NCBI RefSeq assembly: GCF_900182615.1
Contig: NZ_FXTE01000020.1
Span: 1 to 51,709, forward strand
DNA: 51,709 nt
Reading direction: 5' to 3'
Origin: Ruegeria faecimaris
Lineage (GTDB): Bacteria; Pseudomonadota; Alphaproteobacteria; Rhodobacterales; Rhodobacteraceae
Within the stretch, counting starts at the first letter, position 1. Every line of letters begins with the position of its first letter. The notes under the pieces were generated by a model. That model made no database searches. It was not told where the DNA came from and saw nothing but the letters and a program-made list of their open reading frames with translations. Position numbers and translations under genes: made by a program. Below are positions 19,399 through 28,453 of the stretch, in pieces.

Positions 19399-19839
19399 AT
19401 GACACACACCCGCTATGCGTTTGTTAAGGCCAGCTGGCATGCCGATATTGTCGACCGTGCACTCGACGGGTTTCTGGAATTGATACCCGCCGATCAAGTG
19501 GACGTGTTCGACGTTCCAGGCGCATTCGAAATGCCCCTGCTGGCCCGCGATCTTGCCCAGACTGGGCGCTATGCAGCTGTGACATGCGCGGCCTTTGTGG
19601 TGGATGGCGGCATCTACCGGCATGATTTCGTGGCGCAAGCTGTGGTCGACGGGTTGATGCGCGCAGGTCTGGATACCGGTGTTCCGGTTCTGTCTGTTTC
19701 GCTGACGCCACACCAGTATCAAGAGACGGACCACCACAATACCATCTACCGCGCGCATTTCGTGGATAAGGGGCGCGAGGCGGCACAGGCGGCGTTGAAA
19801 ATCACCGCGATGCGGACGCAGCTGTCCTCGGCGGCCTGA
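19399..19839 (+). CDS. ribH: 6,7-dimethyl-8-ribityllumazine synthase, RibH2 type
   Basis: 146 residues from the ATG at 19399 behind a strong AAGGAG. The chain contains FVKASWHADIVDRALDGF, FDVPGAFEMPLLA, CAAFVVDGGIYRHDFVAQAV and VSLTPHQYQETDHH. The last block has the catalytic-type histidine region of the decameric RibH2 class found in alphaproteobacteria (Brucella). It condenses 5-amino-6-ribitylaminouracil with butanone phosphate in riboflavin synthesis. No other rib gene is next to it; the FMN riboswitch regulates it alone. Confidence 0.9.
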   Translation: MTHTRYAFVKASWHADIVDRALDGFLELIPADQVDVFDVPGAFEMPLLARDLAQTGRYAAVTCAAFVVDGGIYRHDFVAQAVVDGLMRAGLDTGVPVLSVSLTPHQYQETDHHNTIYRAHFVDKGREAAQAALKITAMRTQLSSAA

Positions 19840-19847
19840 CCGGAAAG

Positions 19848-19870
19848 GGTTGGGGTGCTGGGCCCCAACC
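19848..19870 (+). terminator. Hairpin after ribH
   Basis: GGTTGGGG (19848-19855) pairs with CCCCAACC (19863-19870) around a 7-nt loop. There is no T run, so termination would be partial at best. Confidence 0.5.
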
Positions 19871-19933
19871 GCAAATCCGCTTGAGGCTACGGGCCTTGCC
19901 CGCTAATCACGATGCTCAGAAGGAGCACCCCTT

Positions 19934-21034
19934 ATGTCGATGAACAGCTTTGGCCATCTTTTCCGCGTCACCACCTGGGGTGAAAGCCACGGGCCCGCCT
20001 TGGGTGCCACTGTTGATGGCTGCCCGCCGGGGGTGACCATCGACGCAGAGGTGATCCAGCACTGGCTGGACAAGCGCAAACCAGGACAGAATAAATACAC
20101 CACCCAGCGGCGCGAGCCCGATCAGGTGAAAATCCTGTCCGGCGTGTTCGAAGGGCAGACGACCGGAACTCCGGTCCAGCTGATGATCGAGAACACTGAT
20201 CAGCGGTCAAAAGACTACGGCGATATCATGGAAAAGTTCCGCCCGGGCCATGCTGATATCACCTATTGGCAAAAATACGGTATCCGCGATTATCGCGGCG
20301 GTGGCCGCAGCTCGGCGCGCGAAACCGCCTCGCGCGTTGCCGCCGGGGGCCTGGCCCGCGAAGCGATCAGGCAGATCGCACCGAATGTGCAAATCAACGG
20401 GTACATGACTCAGATTGGCCCGCACAAGATCGACCGCACGAATTTCGATTGGTCACAGATTGAACAGAACCCATTCTGGACGCCCGATGCGACAGCCGCC
20501 GAAGATTGGGCCGCCTATTTAGACGGGTTACGCAAGTCCGGCAATTCGGTCGGGGCGGTGGTTGAGGTCGTTGCGCGTGGTGTCCCTGCCGGGATTGGTG
20601 CGCCAGTTTATGCCAAGTTAGACACTGATCTTGCCGCAGCGATGATGTCGATCAACGCAGTCAAAGGTGTTGAGATCGGCGAAGGCATGGCCGCCGCTGA
20701 ACTGACCGGCGAGGCCAATGCCGATGAGATTTTCATGGGGCAGAACGGCCCGCAATACAGCTCGAACCACGCAGGCGGCATACTGGGCGGGATTTCGACC
20801 GGGCAGGATATAGTCGTACGCTTTGCGGTCAAACCGACCTCGTCGATTCTGACCACGCGCAAAACGATCACCAAGTCCGGAGAAGAGACCGAGATCATCA
20901 CCAAAGGCCGCCATGACCCTTGCGTCGGCATCCGTGCGGTTCCGGTTGGCGAAGCGATGATGGCCTGCGTAATCCTTGACCACCTGCTGTTGCACCGGGG
21001 TCAGATCGGCGAGAACCGTGGCCATATCGGCTGA
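19934..21034 (+). CDS. aroC: Chorismate synthase
   Basis: 366 residues starting [20 protein letters not shown], the FMN-dependent chorismate synthase opening. Other blocks are [33 protein letters not shown] and [17 protein letters not shown]. It converts EPSP to chorismate and needs reduced FMN, so it adds to the flavin theme of this stretch. AAGGAG lies ahead of the ATG. The end overlaps the next gene. Confidence 0.96.
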   Translation: MSMNSFGHLFRVTTWGESHGPALGATVDGCPPGVTIDAEVIQHWLDKRKPGQNKYTTQRREPDQVKILSGVFEGQTTGTPVQLMIENTDQRSKDYGDIMEKFRPGHADITYWQKYGIRDYRGGGRSSARETASRVAAGGLAREAIRQIAPNVQINGYMTQIGPHKIDRTNFDWSQIEQNPFWTPDATAAEDWAAYLDGLRKSGNSVGAVVEVVARGVPAGIGAPVYAKLDTDLAAAMMSINAVKGVEIGEGMAAAELTGEANADEIFMGQNGPQYSSNHAGGILGGISTGQDIVVRFAVKPTSSILTTRKTITKSGEETEIITKGRHDPCVGIRAVPVGEAMMACVILDHLLLHRGQIGENRGHIG

Positions 21035-21680
21035 GCTGCGCGCCCGGCTGCGCGGCATCGTCGCGCAGCGCATGAAAACAGATCCTGCCCATGATCTGGC
21101 GCATCTGGATCGCGTTTGGATCAATGTACAGGCCATCGCGGACACGCAAGCAGATATTCGGGTTCTGCTTGCGGCAAGCTATCTTCATGACCTGGTCAAC
21201 TTGCCCAAAGATGACCCCGACCGCCACTTGGCTTCACGCCGGTCTGCTGCCGAGTCAGTGCCTATTCTGGAGGAATTGACGTTTTCACGACCCGAGATCG
21301 ACGCCATCCAGCACGCCATTGCTGCACACAGTTTCTCGGCCGGGATACCGCCAGAAACACCCGAGGCCCGCATCCTACGCGATGCAGATCGGCTTGATGC
21401 ACTGGGGGCCATCGGCATTGCGCGCAACTTCGCTGTTTCAGGTGATCTAGGTCGCGACCTGTATGATCCCGAGGATGCTTTTGCCACTGCCCGCGATCTG
21501 AATGATCAGCAATTCTCGATTGATCACTGGAAGGTCAAACTGTTGAGCCTGCCGGCAGACATGCTGACGCCCACCGGGCGCGAATTGGCACAGGCGCGTG
21601 TGGCACGGATGATCCGGTTTCTTGAGGCGTTCAGCGAAGAGATCGGCCAACCCCTGCCCGACACGTGGAAATCTGCCTGA
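21018..21680 (+). CDS. HD-domain phosphohydrolase of unknown substrate
   Basis: 220 residues from a GTG at 21018, overlapping the aroC stop by 17 bp. The metal-binding residues of the HD family are visible: HDLAHLDRV (first His and HD), SYLHDLVN, then [10 protein letters not shown] and [17 protein letters not shown]. The protein is likely cytoplasmic and metal-dependent, similar to uncharacterised YedJ-like phosphohydrolases. A start upstream inside aroC is possible but adds residues with no family match. Confidence 0.75.
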   Translation: MAISAELRARLRGIVAQRMKTDPAHDLAHLDRVWINVQAIADTQADIRVLLAASYLHDLVNLPKDDPDRHLASRRSAAESVPILEELTFSRPEIDAIQHAIAAHSFSAGIPPETPEARILRDADRLDALGAIGIARNFAVSGDLGRDLYDPEDAFATARDLNDQQFSIDHWKVKLLSLPADMLTPTGRELAQARVARMIRFLEAFSEEIGQPLPDTWKSA

Positions 21681-21734
21681 TTGGTACAATCCAATCGTTG
21701 ATCTTTCGCAGTCAAAGGCTCAGGTTCTCGGCCA

Positions 21735-22670
21735 ATGGCACAATCCCTGACTTCCCACCGACCCATGCTTGCAGTGGGCCTGAAACTGGCCGCGTTGGTT
21801 CTGTTCACCTCAATGTCTGCACTGGTCAAGGCCCTGTCCGAAGATTTCCCGCCCGGCGAACTGGTGTTTTTCCGGTCGCTCTTCGCCATTCCCGTCATCA
21901 TTGCCTGGTTGCTTTGGCGCGGAGAGCTGGCGCAGGGCTTTGTGGTCAAAAAGCCGATGGGTCATTTCTGGCGCGGCGTTCTGGGCACTAGCGCCATGGG
22001 TTTGACCTTTACGGGTCTCAGCCTGTTGCCACTCCCCGAGGTAACAGCGATAGGCTATGCCACGCCGATCTTCACCCTGATCCTAGCCGCGCTGATTCTG
22101 GGCGAGCGCATTCGCATGATCCGCATCGGTGCCGTCGCGCTGGGATTGTTGGGCGTGCTGATTATGGTTTGGCCAAGGCTGGGCACCACCCAGATGGAGA
22201 TGGCAGCCACAATCGGGGCGCTTTGCGTGCTGGCGGCCACACTCGCCCGTGCCTTTGTTCAGATCCACATCCGGCAGCTGGTCAAGGTGGATCACCCGGC
22301 CGCGATCGTGTTCTATTTCTCGATGACCGCTACCCTGCTTTCAGCTCTGACCGCGTTTTGGGGTTGGACCATGCCAACACTTAATCAGGCTCTAATTATG
22401 ATCATAATGGGGTTGATCGGCGGTGTTGCACAGATTCTGGTCACCTCGTCCTATCGCTTTGGTCAGGCCTCAATGCTGGCGCCTTATGACTATACCACCA
22501 TGCTGTTTGCCATATTCATCGGCTATATCTGGTTTGATGAGCTGCCGACGCTTGCGATCCTGTTGGGTGCGACGCTGGTGATAGCGGGCAATGTGGTCGT
22601 GATCTGGCGCGAACACCAGCTGGGACTGGAACGCGGCAAGGCCCGGTCCCTGACCGATCACAAAGCGTGA
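21735..22670 (+). CDS. DMT-superfamily (EamA) inner-membrane transporter
   Basis: 311 residues with about ten membrane segments in two EamA halves (first about residues 12-145, second about 160-295). Typical blocks are LVFFRSLFAIPVI, GYATPIFTLILAALILGERIR and APYDYTTMLFAIFIGYIWFDELP. EamA proteins are often exporters of amino acids, bases or other metabolites. The substrate cannot be inferred. The start is the ATG at 21735 following CGGCC. Confidence 0.85.
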   Translation: MAQSLTSHRPMLAVGLKLAALVLFTSMSALVKALSEDFPPGELVFFRSLFAIPVIIAWLLWRGELAQGFVVKKPMGHFWRGVLGTSAMGLTFTGLSLLPLPEVTAIGYATPIFTLILAALILGERIRMIRIGAVALGLLGVLIMVWPRLGTTQMEMAATIGALCVLAATLARAFVQIHIRQLVKVDHPAAIVFYFSMTATLLSALTAFWGWTMPTLNQALIMIIMGLIGGVAQILVTSSYRFGQASMLAPYDYTTMLFAIFIGYIWFDELPTLAILLGATLVIAGNVVVIWREHQLGLERGKARSLTDHKA

Positions 22671-22726
22671 CTTTACCTTTTTCAATCTTGCCCTAGTTTG
22701 GGCCCAACAATCTCAGAGGTGCCCGA

Positions 22727-23326
22727 ATGAGCGACGCGCAGGATCACAAAGAAAAGATGCAGCAGGTGCAGGCCAAGCACCGCAAAAAAGTGTCCGAGGC
22801 CGTCGACCCGGGCCGTGGTCTGGTGCTGATCAATACCGGCAAGGGCAAGGGCAAATCCTCGGCCGCGTTTGGTGTCGTGATCCGAGCGCTGGGATGGGGT
22901 CAGAAAGTTGCCGTCGTACAGTTCATCAAGGGCAAGTGGAAAACCGGTGAGCGACGGTTCTTTGAAGAGCGCGACTTGGTCACCTGGCACACGATGGGCG
23001 AAGGCTTTACCTGGGACACTCAGGACCGCGAACGCGATATCGCTGCTGCCAACGCCGCTTTTGACAAGGCGCGGGCACTGATGGAAAGCGGTGAGTATGA
23101 TCTGGTCGTTCTGGACGAGATCAATATTGCCCTGCGCTATGAATATCTGACTGTCGATCAGGTGATCGACGGGCTCAAGGCGCGGTCCGACAAGACCAGC
23201 GTGTTCCTGACCGGCCGCGACGCCCCGGAGGCGCTGCGTAACTATGCTGATCTGGTCACTGAGATGACCGAAGAAAAGCACCCGTTTCAGGCCGGAATCA
23301 AAGCTCAGCGCGGCGTGGATTTCTGA
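22727..23326 (+). CDS. cobO: Cob(I)yrinic acid a,c-diamide adenosyltransferase
   Basis: 199 residues. The P-loop-like NTGKGKGKSSAAFG and VIRALGWGQKVAVVQFIKG, then DLVVLDEINIALRYEYL and VFLTGRDAPEALRNYADLVTEM, identify the CobO/BtuR/CobA family. It transfers the adenosyl group from ATP to the cobalt of corrinoid to make adenosylcobalamin. GAGGTG precedes the ATG. A strong terminator follows. Confidence 0.93.
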   Translation: MSDAQDHKEKMQQVQAKHRKKVSEAVDPGRGLVLINTGKGKGKSSAAFGVVIRALGWGQKVAVVQFIKGKWKTGERRFFEERDLVTWHTMGEGFTWDTQDRERDIAAANAAFDKARALMESGEYDLVVLDEINIALRYEYLTVDQVIDGLKARSDKTSVFLTGRDAPEALRNYADLVTEMTEEKHPFQAGIKAQRGVDF

Positions 23327-23350
23327 GCGCTTTATCAAGGTCACCGCGAT

Positions 23351-23379
23351 AAGCCGCCCGTTGTTTGAACGGGCGGCTT
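23351..23379. terminator. Terminator after cobO
   Basis: AAGCCGCCCGTT (23351-23362) pairs with AACGGGCGGCTT (23368-23379), followed by TGTTTT. A perfect 12-bp stem with a 5-nt loop, which makes it a strong Rho-independent terminator. Confidence 0.9.
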
Positions 23380-23430
23380 TGTTTTCCGAGTGGGAAGCAA
23401 AGGTATCGAGGCGTCAGGGCATGTGCCTGT

Positions 23431-23796
23431 TCAAGCAAACGCCTCTTGCTCTGGCGCGCTGAGCGAGATGACCGCCACCACCGCCGCGCCGTTCAGCCAG
23501 TAGAATATCGCATCCAGACCCTGAAACCCAAACAGGCTGGGTGCCGCCAGAAACACCACCCCGACCAGCAGATCGACGCCTAGGTGGACGCGATAAGGCA
23601 ATACCTTCCAAATCCCCAGATGATGATCGGTCAATACGGTCAGGACGAATGCTGCAATGCCGGTCACAACCGACAGCCACAGGGCCATCGGATTGGACTG
23701 ACCCAACCCCAGAACAAACGGCAGCGCCATCAGGGCGATGGCAACCGGGTAATCGAGATAGGCATGAATATTGCGGGTAACGAAACGGAGAGACAT
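23431..23796 (-). CDS. Small SPW-like membrane protein
   Basis: 121 residues with four hydrophobic segments (about residues 17-33, 40-57, 70-88 and 95-112). The repeated elements ALPFVLGLG and AAPSLFGFQG resemble the SPW repeat. No catalytic motif is visible. The gene follows an AraC regulator on the same strand with a 27-bp palindrome just ahead of its start. Function unknown. Confidence 0.7.
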   Translation of the reverse strand: MSLRFVTRNIHAYLDYPVAIALMALPFVLGLGQSNPMALWLSVVTGIAAFVLTVLTDHHLGIWKVLPYRVHLGVDLLVGVVFLAAPSLFGFQGLDAIFYWLNGAAVVAVISLSAPEQEAFA

Positions 23797-23809
23797 TGCA
23801 TTTTCCTTT

Positions 23810-23836
23810 CCTAGTTTGAGATGATCTCAAACTAGG
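23810..23836. promoter_or_regulatory. 27-bp perfect palindrome upstream of the SPW-like gene
   Basis: Two exact 13-bp arms (CCTAGTTTGAGAT and its complement) around one central base. It ends 13 bp before the start codon of the SPW-like gene on the minus strand. Its symmetric length suits a dimeric TetR, MarR or HxlR-type repressor better than the AraC product. As RNA it would also make a hairpin. Confidence 0.6.
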
Positions 23837-23905
23837 ACAAGTAGGTCGAACGCTTAATTCTGGATCGTCCATGAAACCTTGCAGATCGTTCAGAATGATG
23901 GAGGA

Positions 23906-24856
23906 TCAATGCATGGCTCGATAAGCCGCCGGTGACAGACCGATCTGTTTCTTGAACACGCGGGAAAACGCGGCCTCAGAGGCATACCCCACCTCGGCCG
24001 CCGCATCGGAAACGTTCCAGCGGCTTTCGACCAATCCCTGACAGGCAATCTGCATCCGCCAATCGGTGAGGTATTGCATGGGCGTGGCCCCCATCTTTTC
24101 AGCAAAGAGCTGGGCAAAGGCCGTGCGGGACATAGCGGCCTCTCGGGCCAGGGTCTCAACGCTCCATACTTCCGCTGGTGCGCGGTGAAACGCGGTCAGC
24201 GCGCGTGAAATTCGCGGATCTGCAAATCCTGCCAGGGCCGAGTCACTTGGGCTTTGATACTCAAGATAAGCACGGATGGCCTGCGCGAACAGCACTTCGG
24301 ACAGTTTCAACGCGATCAGGTCGCCACCGATACGCGCGCCGCTGACCTCGGATCCGATCATGCGCAGGGTGGACTCGAACCAGGCCCCAGCCTCTTCGCC
24401 GTAATTCTCGATCAGGATGTAAGGCGGCAACCGATCCAGCAACATATGCCCGGTACCTTGTCGACCCGGAGGGCCGGTGAACGAGAAGTGGCCGCAGATC
24501 AGTTGCGTGTCACGACCTTTGTCCTCTCCGCCATAGATCAAAACCCCATCCCCCGTGTAACCCGCATCTTCCAGCACCTGCTCCAGAGGCAAAGCGTCCA
24601 ACGGCTTGACTTCGTTGCACAGCAACGCATGGGCCGTACCATGGGGAATCAGGATCAGATCACCCTGCTTCAAACGCAGAGTTCCCGCTGTATTAGAGAC
24701 GAAAACATGAAGCTCACCCCGTTGAACAAAATGAAACCGGGCGACGTTTTCAAAGGCTGGAACCTGAATCCCGAACGGAGGAGTAAAAGAAGTGCGGAAG
24801 TAAAATGTCCCGCGCAAGGACAGACGGGTGAGGATATCGCTGAGAAGGTCTAACAT
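23906..24856 (-). CDS. AraC-family transcriptional regulator
   Basis: 316 residues. Residues 1-190 form a cupin-type sensing domain (FHFVQRGELHVFVSNTAG, then KQGDLILIPHGTAHALL). The C-terminal 100 residues carry two helix-turn-helix motifs (VETLAREAAMSRTAFAQLFA and VSDAAAEVGYASEAAFSRVF) with the KKQIGLSPAAYR tail. The ligand is unknown. It is oriented towards the palindrome and SPW-like gene, which may be co-regulated. Confidence 0.85.
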   Translation of the reverse strand: MLDLLSDILTRLSLRGTFYFRTSFTPPFGIQVPAFENVARFHFVQRGELHVFVSNTAGTLRLKQGDLILIPHGTAHALLCNEVKPLDALPLEQVLEDAGYTGDGVLIYGGEDKGRDTQLICGHFSFTGPPGRQGTGHMLLDRLPPYILIENYGEEAGAWFESTLRMIGSEVSGARIGGDLIALKLSEVLFAQAIRAYLEYQSPSDSALAGFADPRISRALTAFHRAPAEVWSVETLAREAAMSRTAFAQLFAEKMGATPMQYLTDWRMQIACQGLVESRWNVSDAAAEVGYASEAAFSRVFKKQIGLSPAAYRAMH

Positions 24857-24938
24857 TACCGTAACCTACACCCCGCCACGCGTTCGTCCAGTTACCTGTA
24901 CGATCTGCAATGAATTGCGAATGAACGGCAAAGAAAAA

Positions 24939-24957
24939 CCCCAGCGAAATCGCGGGG
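24939..24957 (-). terminator. Terminator downstream of ilvE
   Basis: On the minus strand a CCCC-CGC/GCG-GGGG stem (with a bulged A) around ATTT is followed by TTTTTCTTT. It lies 25 bp after the ilvE stop and before the AraC gene. Confidence 0.75.
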
Positions 24958-24981
24958 GCTCTATCTGTCTCAAATCTGCGA

Positions 24982-25848
24982 TCAGGCGCGGACCAGCGCC
25001 TCATAATCTGCGGCGATTTCGCGGGTGAGGTCACCGACTTCGAACTTATAGTCGCCGATCTGGCCCACAGGCGTGACCTCGGCCGCAGTACCGGTCAGCC
25101 AGCATTGTTCAAAATCGGCCATCTCTTCGGGTTTGATGCGGCGCTCATGCACCGTGATGCCTTTGTCTTTTAGCATCTGGATCACTGTCTGGCGGGTGAT
25201 CCCGTTCAAAAAGCAATCGGCCAGCGGAGTATGAACCTCACCGTCTTTGACGAAGAACACGTTGGCCCCGGTCGCCTCGGCAACATAACCACGCCAGTCC
25301 ATGAACAGCGCATCCGAGCAGCCCTTGGCCTCGGCCTTATGCTTGGAAATGGTGCATATCATGTACAGCCCGGCCGCCTTGGCATGGACCGGGATGGTTT
25401 CAGGGCTGGGCCGCTTCCATTCCGCGATATCCAGCTTGGCGCCCTGCATCTTGGCGTCGCCGTAATAGGCACCCCAGGGCCAGACCGCTACGGCCATGCG
25501 GACCGGGTTCTTGGCCGAAGCCACGCCCATATCCTCGCCCGAACCACGCCAGACCAGCGCACGGACATAGGCGTCCTGCAAGCCACTTGCCTTCAGCGCG
25601 TCTTCCTTTGCCGCTTCGATCTGGTCGATCGTATAGGGCATCGGCATGTCCAGCGCCTCGGCCGAGGCGACCAGCCGTTCAGAATGCTTCCTACTTTTGA
25701 AAATTTTGCCGTTATAGGCCCGCTCGCCCTCAAAGACCGAAGACGCATAGTGCATCGCATGGCTCAGAATGTGGACATTCGCCTCGCGCCAGGGCACAAG
25801 TTCTCCATCCATCCAGATGACACCGTCACGATCATCATACCCCGCCAT
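24982..25848 (-). CDS. ilvE: Branched-chain amino acid aminotransferase
   Basis: 288 residues of fold-type IV PLP enzymes. Key parts are WMDGELVPWREANVHILSHAMHYASSVFEGERAY, the lysine-bearing ISKHKAEAKGCSDALFMD, and EATGANVFFVKDGEVHTP. It exchanges amino groups between glutamate and Leu, Ile or Val. It is divergent from the petP-petR pair, with about 160 bp between starts. D-amino acid aminotransferase is an alternative in the same fold, but the sequence favours IlvE. Confidence 0.9.
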   Translation of the reverse strand: MAGYDDRDGVIWMDGELVPWREANVHILSHAMHYASSVFEGERAYNGKIFKSRKHSERLVASAEALDMPMPYTIDQIEAAKEDALKASGLQDAYVRALVWRGSGEDMGVASAKNPVRMAVAVWPWGAYYGDAKMQGAKLDIAEWKRPSPETIPVHAKAAGLYMICTISKHKAEAKGCSDALFMDWRGYVAEATGANVFFVKDGEVHTPLADCFLNGITRQTVIQMLKDKGITVHERRIKPEEMADFEQCWLTGTAAEVTPVGQIGDYKFEVGDLTREIAADYEALVRA

Positions 25849-26008
25849 GCGAAACCTCCCTGCCTGGGTTGAATATTCCGATTATTGCGCAGTATAGGTC
25901 CGAAGTGGACATAAAGTTGCGCAAAAACTGCGATTCGATACCTGTCCGCTCTTGGAATGTCAACAACGCTGACATAAACTCGGACCTGTGTAACGAATGA
26001 GGCAGAAT

Positions 26009-26521
26009 ATGTCAGATACCCGCCCCGCCCAGGCCTTTGGCGGAGAAAGCCTGTTGTTTCTTACGGATGAACAGCTGCGGCAGGGGATCGAGGCGATGTT
26101 TTTTGCCTATCGCGGGTTCACGGCGGACCCGGATCGCATTCTGACACAGCTGGCCTATGGGCGGGCACACCACCGTGCTATCCACTTTATAAATCGCGCA
26201 CCGGGGACGACCGTCAATAACCTGCTTGCTATTCTTGGGGTGACGAAACAGTCTCTGAACCGGGTCCTTCGGACATTGATTGACGATGGGTTGGTCGAAA
26301 GCAGGGTCGGTACAGTAGACAAGCGCGAACGGCACCTGTTTCTGACCGAAGCCGGGAGGGCGCTTGAAACCAGGCTGTCCGAGGCCCAGCGCGTGCGGAT
26401 GCGCGCGGCCTATAAGGACGCAGGCCCAGAAGCGGTGTCTGGGTTTCGCAAAGTGCTTGAAGCAATGATGGATGCTGATATGCGTCATGCCTATACCAAA
26501 TTGCGGGATACGACCTCATGA
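26009..26521 (+). CDS. petP: MarR-family regulator, PetP-like
   Basis: 170 residues from the ATG at 26009 (MSDTRPAQAF), with GAGGCAG upstream. The winged helix covers LLAILGVTKQSLNRVLRTLIDDGLVESRVGTVDKRERHLFLTEAG. Its stop overlaps the following response regulator start (ATGA at 26518-26521). This MarR-plus-response-regulator pair corresponds to petP-petR of Rhodobacter, linked there to bc1 gene expression. In this window the petABC genes lie about 9 kb away. Confidence 0.8.
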   Translation: MSDTRPAQAFGGESLLFLTDEQLRQGIEAMFFAYRGFTADPDRILTQLAYGRAHHRAIHFINRAPGTTVNNLLAILGVTKQSLNRVLRTLIDDGLVESRVGTVDKRERHLFLTEAGRALETRLSEAQRVRMRAAYKDAGPEAVSGFRKVLEAMMDADMRHAYTKLRDTTS

Positions 26522-27219
26522 GTGATATGGACGCCCATCTGTTGATCGTTGACGATGACGAGCGTATTCGCGATCTGCTCAAGAAATTCCTGATGCGAAA
26601 CGGGTTTCTGGTGACCGCGGCGCGGGATGCGGCCCATGCACGTCGGGTGCTGTCGGGGTTGGATTTCGACATGATCGTTCTGGATGTGATGATGCCCGGC
26701 GAAGATGGTGTCAGCCTGACCAGAGCCCTGCGCGAGACCCACACCACCCCGATCCTGTTGCTGACGGCGCGGGGCGAAACCGAACACCGTATCGCCGGGC
26801 TTGAGGCGGGGGCCGATGATTATCTGGCCAAACCGTTCGAGCCCAAAGAGCTTTTGTTGCGGATCAATGCGATCCTGCGCCGGATGCCGGAAACCCCGGC
26901 ACAGGATGCCGCAACCAAGATTCTGCATCTCGGCCCGATCCGCTATGATGTTGAGCGCGGTGAGATGTGGCGGGGCGAAGAAACGGTCCGCCTAACCGCA
27001 ACGGAAAGCCAGCTGATGAAGATCTTCTCGGCCCAACCCGGCGCCCCTATCAGTCGCGCCAAGCTGGTCGAGGATCTGGGCCGTGACAAGGGTCAGGCGC
27101 AGGAGCGTGCCGTGGATGTGCAGATCACACGGCTGAGACGCAAGATCGAGCAAGACCCGAAACAACCCCGGTACCTGCAAACCGTGCGCGGGGCCGGGTA
27201 CATGCTGGCTCCGGATTGA
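26518..27219 (+). CDS. petR: OmpR-family response regulator, PetR-like
   Basis: 233 residues. The receiver domain has the acidic pair DDDE near the start, the phospho-acceptor Asp in DMIVLDVMMPGEDG, and the conserved LTARG and KPF. The C-terminal winged helix reads LTATESQLMKIF, then RAVDVQITRLRRKIEQDPKQPRYLQTVRGAGY. No histidine kinase is adjacent. It is translationally coupled to the MarR-type partner, as in the PetPR system. Confidence 0.87.
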   Translation: MSDMDAHLLIVDDDERIRDLLKKFLMRNGFLVTAARDAAHARRVLSGLDFDMIVLDVMMPGEDGVSLTRALRETHTTPILLLTARGETEHRIAGLEAGADDYLAKPFEPKELLLRINAILRRMPETPAQDAATKILHLGPIRYDVERGEMWRGEETVRLTATESQLMKIFSAQPGAPISRAKLVEDLGRDKGQAQERAVDVQITRLRRKIEQDPKQPRYLQTVRGAGYMLAPD

Positions 27220-27248
27220 TTGAACCGCTGCGTGGCGGTTCTTTGCCT

Positions 27249-27277
27249 TCGGCGAAGGTATTTTGACCAGATGAACA
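27249..27277 (-). repeat. Intergenic repeat, copy 2 (inverted)
   Basis: Reads TTCATCTGGTCAAAATACCTTCG on the minus strand, preceded on the plus strand by a small CCTTC/GAAGG hairpin. It lies between petR and the HDAC-like gene. Coordinates may be off by one or two bases. Confidence 0.55.
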
Positions 27278-27287
27278 GGGGATTGTG

Positions 27288-28214
27288 ATGAAAACTGCCC
27301 TTTTGACCCATGCGGATTGTCTTGGGCACGTGACACCCGAGGGGCATCCGGAACAAATCGCGCGACTGGAACATATCCTTCATGCGCTGGATAGGCTGGA
27401 CCTGGATCGTGTGACCGCGCCGCTTGCAGCCGATGACGACCTGCTGCGTATTCACCCCGAAAGCCATATTCGCGACATCCGCAAAAGTCGCCCGACAGAG
27501 GGATTCCGGCAGGTGGACGGCGATACATTCATGTCGCCGGGATCTGTAGATGCGGCCTATAGGGCTGCAGGGGCTGTGGTAAAAGCCGTGGATTTAGTGC
27601 TGGGCGGAGAAGCCCCAAATGCGTTCTGTGCCATTCGCCCTCCCGGCCATCACGCCGAGAATGAAACCGCAATGGGGTTCTGCCTGTTCGGCAACGCCGC
27701 ATTGGGGGTGAAACACGCGTTGGATCATCACGGTCTGCGTCGCGTCGCTGTGGTGGATTTCGATGTGCATCACGGCAATGGCACGCAGGATTTGCTTTGG
27801 GATGAGCCGCGCGCGTTGGTGATCACCAGCCAACAGATGCCCTTGTGGCCGGGATCAGGCCGCGCCGACGAGACCGGCGCCTTTGAGAACGTCCTGAATA
27901 TTCCACTGTCTCCCGGAACCGGCGGCGCCGAGATGCGCGCCGCCTATGAAACAATGGCTTTCCCGAGACTGCGCGCCTTCAAACCCGAGCTGATCATAAT
28001 CTCTGCCGGGTTTGACGCCCATCAGGATGATCCGCTGGCTAATCTGAACTGGGCCACCGAAGATTTCGCCTGGATCACTGCCGAATTGTGCAAGATTGCC
28101 GATCAGCATTGCGCGGGACGTATCGTCTCGACTTTGGAAGGCGGGTATGATCTGAAAGCCTTGGCCGAGGCCACACGTGCCCATGTGGAAGAGTTGATGA
28201 AGGCAGCCCGATGA
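27288..28214 (+). CDS. Histone deacetylase-family (acetylpolyamine-type) hydrolase
   Basis: 308 residues with the class II HDAC-like zinc hydrolase signatures: RPPGHHAENETAMGFCLFGN, VVDFDVHHGNGTQDLLW (zinc ligands Asp and His), IISAGFDAHQDDPLANL and LEGGYDLKALAEA. Bacterial members deacetylate polyamines or other small amides. The substrate is unknown here. It is the first gene of a run with xseB, ispA and dxs; its stop overlaps xseB (ATGA). A GTG one codon upstream is an equally possible start. Confidence 0.88.
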   Translation: MKTALLTHADCLGHVTPEGHPEQIARLEHILHALDRLDLDRVTAPLAADDDLLRIHPESHIRDIRKSRPTEGFRQVDGDTFMSPGSVDAAYRAAGAVVKAVDLVLGGEAPNAFCAIRPPGHHAENETAMGFCLFGNAALGVKHALDHHGLRRVAVVDFDVHHGNGTQDLLWDEPRALVITSQQMPLWPGSGRADETGAFENVLNIPLSPGTGGAEMRAAYETMAFPRLRAFKPELIIISAGFDAHQDDPLANLNWATEDFAWITAELCKIADQHCAGRIVSTLEGGYDLKALAEATRAHVEELMKAAR

Positions 28215-28453
28215 CAGATACACCCGTTGACCAGATGACATTCGAACAGGCGATGAAAGAGCTTGAGGCCGTTGTCGGCCAGCTGGAGCGTGGAGATGTG
28301 GCGCTGGACCAGTCCATCGCCTTGTATGAACGGGGTGCAGCGCTGAAGAAACGCTGCGAGGATGAACTGAAGCGGGCCGAGGAAAAAGTGGCCGCGATCA
28401 CCTTGGACGCCGATGGTCAACCGACCGGGACGACGGTTGTCGAAGGTCAGTAA
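28211..28453 (+). CDS. xseB: Exodeoxyribonuclease VII small subunit
   Basis: 80 residues. The core MTFEQAMKELEAVVGQLERG, then LDQSIALYERGAALKKRCEDEL, is diagnostic for XseB. It pairs with XseA (not in this window) to degrade single-stranded DNA. The stop TAA abuts the ATG of ispA. Confidence 0.95.
   Translation: MTDTPVDQMTFEQAMKELEAVVGQLERGDVALDQSIALYERGAALKKRCEDELKRAEEKVAAITLDADGQPTGTTVVEGQ

Noticed and set aside
25885..25923. TTGCGCA direct repeat between ilvE and petP
   Set aside because: Short, GC-typical sequence; no evidence beyond two copies, so it was not called as a regulatory site.
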